Below, one piece after another: positions 1 to 10,800 of a stretch of 64,000 nucleotides of DNA. The translations under genes were made by a program, and so were the position numbers. The notes below the pieces were generated by a model that made no database searches, was not told the DNA's origin, and saw only the letters and a program-made list of their open reading frames with translations. The DNA is from Costus lasius. Taxonomy: Eukaryota; Streptophyta; Magnoliopsida; Zingiberales; Costaceae. The stretch covers positions 120,826,493 to 120,890,492 of the forward strand of contig CM050448.1 of NCBI GenBank assembly GCA_027563935.2, given 5' to 3'. Positions within the stretch are counted from its first letter, which is position 1, and every line of letters begins with the position of its first letter.

Positions 1-2363
1 AATGTTGGGTACTAATATTTGACTTGATCGAATGTTTGGATGTTTGGATATTTGGATATTTTGGATACTTATGTAATTGGTGTTTAATATTTGGATATTT
101 TAAAACTTTGCTTATATGTTGTGAATGTTTACTTTTATTGATAGTGTGTGTTTATAGGTATAATAATATATTGTTAGGTGAATTTTTATGTGTTATATGA
201 TGTGTGAATAATTTGTGTGTTGGTATATGATGTTCTAATTAGCTTGTAAGATGATTGTATCCTTTGAATTCTCTTGTTTCTTATGTTAGATGCAATTCAT
301 TCAGCTTGTAAGATGGCACATTTCTGCGAGACAATGTATGCTTCTTTTTGTATATATTTCTTTGTGTAAAATAGAATCTGATTTTTTTTCAGTCAATAAT
401 GGTCGGGCATGTCTCCTTCAAAAGCAATATATAGTCCTCACTGATATGCTTGTGCATGTAAGAAATATAAAGGAGATTCTTGCAAAATTTTGTAGGAATA
501 ATCTGCTTAATAGTATAGCATAGCAAATGACCAGCAACCTATTTACCCAAACACTTTCGAGCTTTTCTACCTAATTATTTTTTAATCAGTAAAAGCTAAA
601 AGCTTTAGCAATGCCAAATGTCAAAGTGGCAGAAGTGGGAAAAAATAGAAAACGAATAGTTATAAGAAAGAGAGATAGATTCACTAATAACATTATTTAT
701 TAAGAGGGAAAGGGTACCGAATCCCTTCCCAACTATTTTTCCTTCCATGGCTCCCTGTCTCTCCCATCCCTCTTTCCCTCTCCCACATGGAGGCAAACGA
801 TTGCTCCTTTTCTTCTCGGCATGGAGCAGTGTGAGGAGATAGATTCTCCTTCTCAACGAATGGTGTTTGCATCACTTTCTTTCGCTCAACATACGCCAAA
901 TCTTTCCCTTTTCTTTGCCTTCTCTTGGAAGTGAATCAAAGTAAGCTGTCTCCCCAAAAACACACTTTCAAAAATGTATTTGAGCATCATCTTTGACTGT
1001 TGCCATTATCTTTCATGAATGATTTCTTCTTCGATTCCGTCGTCATTGAACCTATAACCTAGTGCAGGTATTTGGATTTTTTTTGCCATAACTTTCATTT
1101 CTGGCATATACTCTTTTGGTGTATTTAATACATTACTGGATGGTTTGACCGGCTAAGATAATGTTTAACACTCATGTGAACCATTGTTTTTGCTTGTTTT
1201 TTTCTTTAATTAATATAGGAGTGTAGCTTCATATAATTTTTACCAAATTTATTTCTGATCTCTTAACCCCACAAGTTACATACGAGACTAGATGTATTCA
1301 CAACCACATTTGGATTTTTGTGCATTCACACAGAAACCTATTTTGGGGTAACATGCTTAGTAATTGAAGAGTTAATCATTCTTAGCATTCACAGAAAACC
1401 TTGTAGTTGAATAGAGAATTAAATAAATAATCAAATACATGGATTAGTAAATAGAACAGAAACCGTATCATAAGAGTAAGAAGTGTTTAAGGTCAGATTA
1501 TATATTCATTAGAGTATAATATACACTTCTTGGTCATTTATAACTTTATTTTAGTCACCTAAATTTTACTATTGCTTTCCAAATCTATGGAATAAGTCAG
1601 TGTACACGAGTAATGGAAGGTACCACTGGTTTAGTGCCAAATTAAATGAGGAATATAATTAGGGTCAATTTTTTTCTCAATTTTTAAATATTTCTATAGG
1701 TTTATTTATTTAGACTATGAATGGAAGGTTATATAATTGTTTATATTTGTATATGGACATAAGAATATATGTAGGTATATGTCTATTTATGCACATTTAT
1801 ATATGTATGGGCATATACAAATATACAGAATGTGATCAGTATTAGAGTAATTATAATTGTCATTTGTGTGAGTTAAGTTAATAAGATATGATTAAATGAT
1901 AATTTATCTTATGATAGATGGCTAACTGATAACATGTCCTATGTATAGAATATGAAAGCAAAGACCTAGATTAATTTTAGGTAATTGATTCAAATGACAA
2001 GTGAGACTTTGGAGCGACCTTGTGACACGTAGTTGGGAAACACTAAAGGTAGGAATCTTATCCCTTCATTTAAAAATCATAGTATTAAGTATCATTAGAT
2101 GGAGTTATACCATAATAACCATGTTGTTCCATTTATTTGTTGTTGTATCTAATTTTGTTTGTGCTCCTTGCTATTCCCGTTTGAAGCATACAAATGATTG
2201 TGTGTTCATTTATATTTATTGTAAATTTGTAATGCATATTGACATTGCATTTGGTTATTGTTGAGTTATTTAATATATTGGATATTTATACATGTTATAT
2301 GTTATGATTGTTTGTTTATAAGATGGCTTTGATGTGTGCATTAAAGCTGTGTTTTCTTGGGCA
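1..2363. other. AT-rich intergenic sequence, no gene
   Basis: AT-rich sequence with short low-complexity stretches, such as repeated tgtttggatatttggata near the left edge. Open frames here are short, start at arbitrary ATGs and resemble no family I recognise. I see no RNA gene. Confidence 0.6.
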
Positions 2364-3372
2364 AAAACATGGAGGGAAAGAAAAGAAAAGTACTTTTTTC
2401 TCTGATTCCTTGGATGGATGGAAAAGTTAAGAAAGAAAAATGGAGGAAAATAACTCACGGAACCCTCATTTTGCTTTCTGCCCAAATTAGGTAGAAAACT
2501 GGACAAAGAAAGCCGAATGCAACACTTGTCCTGCTCCTCAACCTCAACGCCCACTCCTATGCCTCGCCAATGCAACGCTCGCCCTACTCCTCGACCTCGT
2601 TGAGATGCAACACTTGCCCCGCTCCTCGACCTCACCACCCACTCCTCTGCTTTGCCCTACTCCTCCACCTCACCTACCAACGACACTCCTGGCGACCTCC
2701 CCCTTCACCCCTCGTAGCGACAAGTTGTCCTCCTGTCCTCGCCCGCTCACTACCTCCCCGCTTCTCCTCATCCTTGCCCTCCCTCGTCTCGCACTTTGCC
2801 TCCCTCCCTCCAGCGAGCGCTCGCTCGCCCCCCACTGTCACCTTCCTCTACCGATGAGCTTGCTCGTCACCTTCCTCTACCTGTACTACCCTCTCCTCCC
2901 TCCCTCTCCCTCCCATTGCCTCCTTGCCTCCCTGCCTCCCCTGGTCCCTGCTCTCCTTACCCTCCCTCGCCTTGCCCCTTGCCTCCCGCTCTCCCCACCC
3001 CCTCCTATGAGCTCGCCCTGCCCCCACCTTCGCCTTCCTCTACCTACGAGCTTGCTCGCCACCTTCATCTACGTGCAAGCACCACCTCCCTCTCCCACTG
3101 AGTTTCCGCAACTACAAGCTCCTCCGCCCCTTCTCCCTTTCTCCTCCTAGCTAGTGCAGCTGCTCCCGATCACCACCTTGCCTCTCTTATATGCGAGCTC
3201 CCTGTCTGATAGTCGACCGTCGATCGCCATCCACAGCACACCTTGCACCAACGATCACGTGATTCTCATGTGAATTATTTTTCCTCTCTTTTTTTTCTTT
3301 CCTCTCTTTTTTTTCCTCCCAAACTTTTCTTTCCATTCGTTTTTCTTTCTCTCGAAGGAAACATGGCCTAAA
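2364..3372. mobile_element. Possible MULE-like element with pyrimidine-rich core
   Basis: A purine-rich left arm (about 2364-2455) and a pyrimidine-rich right arm (about 3275-3372) look like an imperfect long inverted repeat. For example GGAAAATAACTCACGG on the left resembles GGAAAAATAATTCACATG read from the other strand on the right. Between them lies a GC-rich, almost purely C/T core on the + strand, with short degenerate repeats such as atgcaacacttg at about 2519 and 2605. Long inverted arms around a GC-rich core suggest a non-autonomous Mutator-type element, but I could not find a target-site duplication. The Pro/Ser/Leu-rich open frames in the core look like by-products of composition. 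Confidence 0.3.
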
Positions 3373-4760
3373 TGTTGTGGCTTTGATGATCCTATAGGTT
3401 GGTTGGGTTGAGGACTAGTGAACCATGGTTTGGGCTATATGTGTTGATTGTCCATTGGATCGTAGTGGTGCTAACTATTGCCACTAGGTTGTCTTCAAAT
3501 AATTCTAAGGTCACCAAGTGTTGGATGCAACACCATGGGGTTGTATAGTCATTCTACTATGTGAGTTAGTAGTAGGCTCACAAGGAGAGTTTGTGGTCGC
3601 AACATGATGATTTCACAACATATGCGTATAGATGTATTTTCTTATAATAATGTATTTTATTATGAGATATGGCATGTAATTGCCATAAGATGATTGTTTG
3701 CATATCTTGTTTCTTGGTGTTTGCCTCTAGGTTTGGGTGCAAGTCCCGGTAGTGGTGGGTAGATAACGGCAGATACCACTTGAAGACTTGGGTATTTTAT
3801 TTTGTTGTGAGATAGTCAGAATAGTGATTGTAATTTTCGTTTTGGATATGTATATGTTGTATGGATTTGTGATTGACTTGTTGTTTGACAAAATGTCAAT
3901 TGGTTTGCCAAGATGTGCTATCGTCAACTTTGTTCCCAATCCAATGGCAGACATCTATTTGGGTCAGATCTGATCTCCGAACCCATTGTTGTATGAACCA
4001 TTAGTCCATTACCATTACTTACTACTGAATAGTTCAGATTAATTCAAGTAAATCAGACGCCTGTGATATTTTACCACATATCTGAATTTCTAAATTTCTA
4101 TAAGGTTTTTGTTATCAACAGTCAACATTGATCAATGTGGATTTGACTCAATCCAATCTGATTGGCCTGATCAAACAACCTATTCCCACTAATTCAGACC
4201 CGATCTACCCAGATTAGGACCTAATGCTTGATCAGAGGTCAGGGTCAAATAGAAAATGAGATAAATGATCAAGACTTAACTATACTTGTTAATTGAAAGT
4301 TGTAAATCAATGGGTTGTGTACTTGTGTGTAAACTGAGAGAAACAATGTTTAGCTTTTCATAAAATTATTCTCTCGTCAACGTCGATTGGATTGGGTGGA
4401 GTAGATGAGCAGCTACTGAGATCCAATTCAACACCTATCTATCTTCACAGCACTAGTTAGTGTAATCGATTCTGCTCGATTCTGCTGTGCTTCCTTTCTG
4501 ATTCCCTCCCTACTCAAAATTTAAATATTTAAGTGATAAAAAGGGGATACTTTTGTGTTACTATAACACTGTTCTTGTTGAGTTATTTCTTTCTTGATCG
4601 AGTCTTTTCTGCAATAATTGATTATCTATAAGATGATGTGGATGGTGGTGGTGGGTTGATGATTTTTTTTATTTTTTTAAAAAAGAACATTCCCCATTAG
4701 GGTTAAGATCATGATATTTTTTATAATGTTTTAATGTTTATGGTTTTGCTTGGTTTGTAG
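3373..4760. other. Sequence upstream of the PPCS gene
   Basis: No coding exon recognised. It should contain the promoter and 5' leader of the downstream phosphopantothenate-cysteine ligase gene. A good splice acceptor (tttgtag, ending at 4760) lies 61 bp before the start codon, so the leader is probably interrupted by an intron. I could not place the donor or the transcription start with confidence. Confidence 0.4.
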
Positions 4761-4821
4761 GAATTTATGGGTTCTTACTAATCAATCACACGAAAAGACA
4801 GGTTGTTTTTAGGCAGTAGGA

Positions 4822-7800
4822 ATGGATTCACTTAACGGATTGAAAGCTCATGAGAAATCCAATGTGGAATCCTTCTTCGACATGGCTCCACCTCTCAAAG
4901 ATCGTGACCAGACCTCCCATAAACTGCAAGAATTTGTCGACAGGGTTATTAGATCATCAGGTAAATAGTACATTCTTCTTTATATCATCAGTACCACCGA
5001 CTGCATAAAGTTTGATTTTTGTTTCTTGTTTTCGGCTCTAAAGTTTATTATGAATGAGCTTTCTGAACTTTTGATCTCGTGTCATATTTCAGAGAATGGG
5101 AGACCTGTTAGGGTTGTGTGTGTGACTTCAGGGGGTACGACTGTTCCACTCGAGCAGCGGTGCGTGCGTTATATTGATAATTTCAGTTCGGGAAACAGGG
5201 GAGCCGCATCTACTGAGTATGGTTTCTTTTCTACCTAAATTCAGAGATATACAATACTGAGTTGAAGATTCCTATTTCAGAAGATCCTTGTGCTTTGGCA
5301 GGTACTTTGTTAAGGCTGGATATGCAGTTATCTTTATCCATCGCCGGTAAAGATTTTTGCCTTTTTTTTAGTTTTCTTGTTGTGAGGATTTATTTTGTCA
5401 TTCCTTTCGTTATAAGTCTTTTGTTTTCTAGTGTACTATTTGGTTTGCACATTGTTGACGATTTCAAGTTTGATAGATGGCAGTAAATGTAGTTCACGAA
5501 AGACAACTACTGTGCCCTGAACTAGAAAGAAGAATGGCTGTGTAAGATCACTGGTTTTTGGTTTCAGGGGCAGCTGCCAACCATACTGCAGATATCTTCC
5601 ACAGGATTCATTTATTGATTTTTTTGATGTGGCAGATGATTCAACTATCAAAGGTTTGTAACTATACTCTCCACAGTTTGCATAAACTAGAAATTTTAAG
5701 TTTGTTGGATTTAAAACAAAAGAGAAGGATAATTTTATTCACAGCTTTATGAATGTTTATATTGTGCCTCTATATATAGATGCTAGATTACAATCATAAT
5801 GATAATATATAATATGAAAACACACAATATGTTAGTGACATATATGTTGATAGATATGAATATTAAGGTAATGATATCTATGATGGTAATATTGAAGATT
5901 TGATGATGTTGTTAACTTGTTATTGGATCATTGCCACAAAGGTGGCATTGTCATATGAGTTTCTTTCTCATGCATCTTAATCACTCTCCTGTAAACTCAA
6001 GGTTCTTGAGTTTTTTAAAACAAAAGTTGCATAATATATTAGAGGTATCATTGCATAGTTACATCTATCCATGCATGAGAGAAGATAGCGCTCAAGTACT
6101 TCAAAATCATCTACATATGCATGCACGATGTAGAGTTTGTGTGAGTCTGTACATGACATTAAGAGTGCTACTTACTCAAACTACATAAAAAAGAGGGATA
6201 AGTAGCTGAGAGACATTTGTCTATGCACACAAAACAATCTATGCTAGTGTGCATACGAGTTCTCCATGTTTGCTCAAAGAGAGGAGCTGGCACCGAGATC
6301 ATAGTGGAAGGCATTGGAGCAAGGAAGGTGGTGTTTGTGAAGTTGAGTGCGTTGTTGGTCTAACTGAGCCTTTCTTCAATGATATCAGACTTTCTAACAC
6401 TAAAGAAGATGACCATGAGGATTACAGTGAAATATGTCATTTACGAGAAGTGAGATTGTGGTATAAGCACGACAGAGATGTCTTTGAACAGTCGCCAACA
6501 GAACATATGTTGAACACCTTTTGACAAAAACTTGCTACGTCACCAAGTTGAATCGAATAATAATACCTATTTATAATTATAGGATCAATTACAGATTCCT
6601 ACAACATAGTCTAACTAGGGGCTAAATTCTAATGTAATTTACATAAAAAACTAACAGTTGGTTTGCAGGTCGGTCCTCTCCAAACTGAGGAACCTAATAT
6701 GGCTCTTTTTGTAGTATGAATCCTAGCTTACAAATACTTTGAAGCCTATTTAAAATTTAAGTTTCTGGTGTGTCAGAAGATGCTAATGCATAGAAATTAG
6801 ATGGTGTGATTTATTTGATGAATTATGTTATGGAGTACAGGAACGGACTCTAAAGTGTGGGGTATATTTAATAGAATAATTTTGATATAATATAGGAGTT
6901 TATTTGTGAGAAGGAGCAAAAGAGTGAATTAGACCTAAAATTAATGGAATAACTAAGAAGCACAAGAGTATCATTATCTGATTTCTAGAACTCTTGAAAT
7001 CCTAAGATTAAATCTACTGCAGAATTTCATTTGGAAGTTTCCTGAACTTGGATTCTATTCCTTTGATTTGGCTCGTTCCAACGTTCCTCTCTCACTTTAA
7101 TTGAGCGAATTCGCCCTGGTGAGCATCAGGCTTGGGTTGATTCAGCCATATTTGAAAGGGGGTTCTTGAAAACAAGATCGCTGATTGAATGAAGTCGTGT
7201 ATAGCATTTGTATGGAGTGAATATTGATCGATAATGGAAAGGTATGAATAATTGTGAAAGAACAAGGATATATGGAACGTGAGGACCAATTGATACGACT
7301 ATCGTGCAAAGCACGCCAAAGTAGAAGATAACAAGACACTTGACAAAACCTAACACAACTCTAAGGCCCTTATTTATAGACTTCACTACTAAGCGGACCG
7401 GGTATGACATACCAACCCGGATCCGCCTTACTACTAACCACTACCCTCTAAAAATCATGAGCCTATAACAACTAAAGATAATTGGGCCTGTAACAATTGC
7501 TCCCCTCTCAAACTAGCCTTGTCCTCAAGGCTGAAAAACTTCAGTTTGCCCAGATCCCAAATCGCTCGGTAAGTTGTAGAAGCCAGTGTACCAAACAGTT
7601 CGGCCTCAAGCATGTTGCTGGGATCCCAAATCGCTCGATAAGTTGCTGAAGCAGGAACACCAAACATGGCCGCCTCAAGCTTGACAGCTTCTTGTGCTTG
7701 ATCATCTACTTGTGCGTCAAATATTATATCTTCGGCATGCTTGTGCTTGACAACTTTAGCTTCCAGCCCCCCAGTTTCTTCATAAGTTTCAATAGCTGAG

Positions 7801-10800
7801 ATAGAAGAGATGCAAACACGTGGGACTAGTTGACAAACTTCTGTGATCACTTCTTGGGTAGTGTCGTCAAATTCAGAAGCTTCTTCTCCCGTTTCCTCAA
7901 TAGCGCCAATAGCTGGAATATCAATATTTATACCAATTTTGTTTGAGTCAACCAATTGATCTTCAACCTCAATTTTTGTATCTTCACTAATATCCGCATG
8001 ACTCTTGCCTGCACTGTCAAATATATTACCATTACCATTAACCAGCTCCGGGCAGCTATCCTTCTCTTCCTCAAGTGATACTTGAATGGTTAGACCCTTA
8101 GCCTCAGCTTCTTCAATGCCAACTACATCTTCATAATAGCTTTCATCAAGGATCAGAGTTGTATGAAAAGTACTAAAGCTATTTATCATCTCTAACTTCA
8201 ACCGTTCCCAAGAGAGATTGGGAATCTGTCGTCTCAACCTTCGAACCCAATCATATGCTAGTCCCACCATACGAACAAATGTCAGAGGAAACTTTAAATC
8301 ATCTTGCGTACCTCTATTGGTGAAGAAATATTCAGCTTGTGCAATCCAATCTTCTGGAGCAGTGCCATCAAATCCGTGCAAGTCAACATAAATGCGAAGC
8401 GGCCGTCTATCCTCCCTAGCACTCTGACTCGGTAAGGTAGTCTTCAGGGCCTCGCTCCCATCAATAGTCACATCTATTCCTTCTCGCCTTTGCTTCTCCT
8501 TCACCATCTCCCTCAACATTAATTTCATCTCATCTAAGACGTCAAGACGACGAATCATCTTATCATAACGTTGAATAATCTCACTTGCCATCTTCGTTCA
8601 AAAGGTTTTTTTTTCTTTTTTTTTCGGTGCTACCATCTAGCTACAATACTCACACAGTACCAGCCTTTTTTTTTTTTTCTAAACTTAGCTACAGTGCCTC
8701 CTTCCGCCCGAAGCTGCCTTCGTCAGCGTGTGCCCGCTACGCCGACAGGCCCCTCCTCCACAGCAGACGTCGTCGCCGAAGGGAGAGATGCCTGAAGCCG
8801 CTGCCGCCTGGGCTCGCCTACATCGGAAGGAGGCAAGAGCCCCGCCGCTGCTGTGCAGCCCCACTATCGCCGGAGATGACACGACGTCTTCTCCTTGTCC
8901 TCGCATCGTCAAGAACTCCGCCTCCTCGCATCGAAGAGGTGAAGATGCCGCTGCTGGGAGGAGAAGACTTCACCGCCTCGAAATTTCTAGATCTGGTGTC
9001 GTTCTTCCGCCTGATGTCACCGCCTAGAAGAGCCGCCAGGAAGAACCGCCAGGAGGGAAGAAACTGCTGCGCTTCAAGGTCGCCTGTCGCAGCAGCCGCC
9101 GCAGATTCGTCGCCTCGTTCCGGTGAAGAGAAATGGCTTTTGATCCTGATGGCGGTGCTAGATCCGAAAGCGCCAGAGGAGATGAATCGTCGCCTGATGC
9201 CCTGGCGCCAGCAGACTGTCGGGGTCGTCGCTGGATGAGGAAAAAGCCTTCGCCGCTTGCGAAGAGATGAGGGTCCCCTTTCTCGAGCGCAGAATGGAGG
9301 GCCCTTGTCTGCTGTCCCTCCTCCTTGGCTGAAAGATGCCTTTGTGCGTCGCCGAAAATCGAAACGGGGCCGCCTAAAGCCGCTAGAATTTCATCTTGAG
9401 GACCATCACTGCCGCACGTCTCCTCTGCTGGACGCAAGGAACAAAGCAAGGCCGCCGCTCGACGCCGCCTCTGCTGCACCAGCGATTGATTTTCGCCGCC
9501 TAGGTCCATGCTCACGCAGAAGGATGAAGTACTGCTCCAAATCCTATTCGATTTCAGCCGCTGAAGATTTCGGCAGCAAGCGCTTCCAGAGATGTTGGCG
9601 TGAACGAACTGCTTAGAAGTGATAGACTCCTCCCTAGGGTTTCGATTGATTTCCTCTAAGGTTTCTTTGTCGGCTTGATCAACGACAATAGATTCATCGA
9701 CTAGATCTACCACCGACAACGGAATCTCTTCCGCCTTTATCCGTCGCCGGACCACCGGTTCCCCGGCGATCGATCCGGCAGGTCGGACCAATTGATACGA
9801 CTATCGTGCAAAGCACGCCAAAGTAGAAGATAACAAGACACTTGATAAAACCTAACACAACTCTAAGACCCTTATTTATAAACTTCACTGCTAAGCGGAC
9901 CGGGTATGACATACCAACCTGGATCCTCCTTACTACTAACCACTACCCTCTAAAGATCATGGGCCTATAACAACTAAAGATAATTGGGCCCGTAACATGA
10001 TCTAACAACTTGAATCATTAGAAAATCATACTCTTATTGAAGCAAAAGAGAATCCTTTGAATGGATTTGCTCTTGATATCTACCATTTTCTTTTTTAATT
10101 GTCATTGAGAATTTTTATGTTCTTATATCCTGTAATTTATCCCATTTCCAAAAGGACTTTTTTGTTGTTATTGTTGGTAAATCTCTAGCTTGGCATGGTC
10201 TCCTATGTTGAACTAGCAAAGACTTTATCTAGCTTATAACTGAGACCAGTTATAAATTCATAATATTATTTGATTCTAAAAATAAATTTGTGATTCTCTT
10301 GAGTTTGAAGTTAAATGGACTTTGCATATAGTATGTCATGTACAAGACTGCTAAGGTATGTCCGAGCGCTCCGAAATTGTTGGTCTAGAACCTAGTTTTT
10401 GTCTTATAGAACTTGCTCATCTTCCATATAGAACTTTTACTAACTTCGTGTCTAATAATTAGGAAGAAATTAGACCATGATTAGATTGTCAATATGTCGC
10501 TTGGACACAGGATCTTTATTTTGGAAGTTTGAGGATTATAACAAAAAAAATTGTCTGGTTTTGTCCTTTTTTATCTTTATTATTTTAAATAGGTCAACTG
10601 TATTGTTACAGTACCCTTAAAGAGTAACCTGGAATGGAGGAAAACATAATACGTAATGAAGATTAATGTAACTAGAGTTTAGGAGTTAAAACTGTGAATT
10701 ATTTATTTATTGGGCTATATGACCTGAATACTTTGGTTGATTGATTTAAGCTTAAAGATAGTTCTCCTTTGTAATGAACAATTATCTGCCACTGACTACT

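Larger units (their letters stand above)
7283..9997 (-). mobile_element. Gag-only LTR retrotransposon (TR-GAG type) in PPCS intron 4
   Basis: Two direct repeats of about 213 bp bound a 2.7-kb element read on the - strand, opposite to the host gene. Read on that strand the LTR begins TGTTAC and holds a TATA-like TATAAATAAGG. A polypurine tract (GAGAGGGGAGCAAT, from plus 7496-7509) abuts the downstream LTR, as expected for a 3' LTR. The interior has one Gag-like frame and a GC-rich 1.2-kb leader. No protease, integrase, reverse transcriptase or RNase H is visible, so it must depend on enzymes from elsewhere. This fits the non-autonomous TR-GAG class. No 5-bp target duplication is visible. Confidence 0.8.

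Noticed and set aside
2570..3150. 181-residue Pro/Ser/Leu-rich frame
   Set aside because: A product of a C/T-only stretch; parallel frames overlap it and there is no domain or exon structure.
7110..7121. gaattcgccctg resembles a TA-cloning vector junction
   Set aside because: Only 11 bases match and the flanks are ordinary plant sequence; most likely chance.
9024..9791. 255-residue frame on the - strand
   Set aside because: It is the leader of the Gag-only retrotransposon, with no recognisable domain; the opposite strand is equally open.
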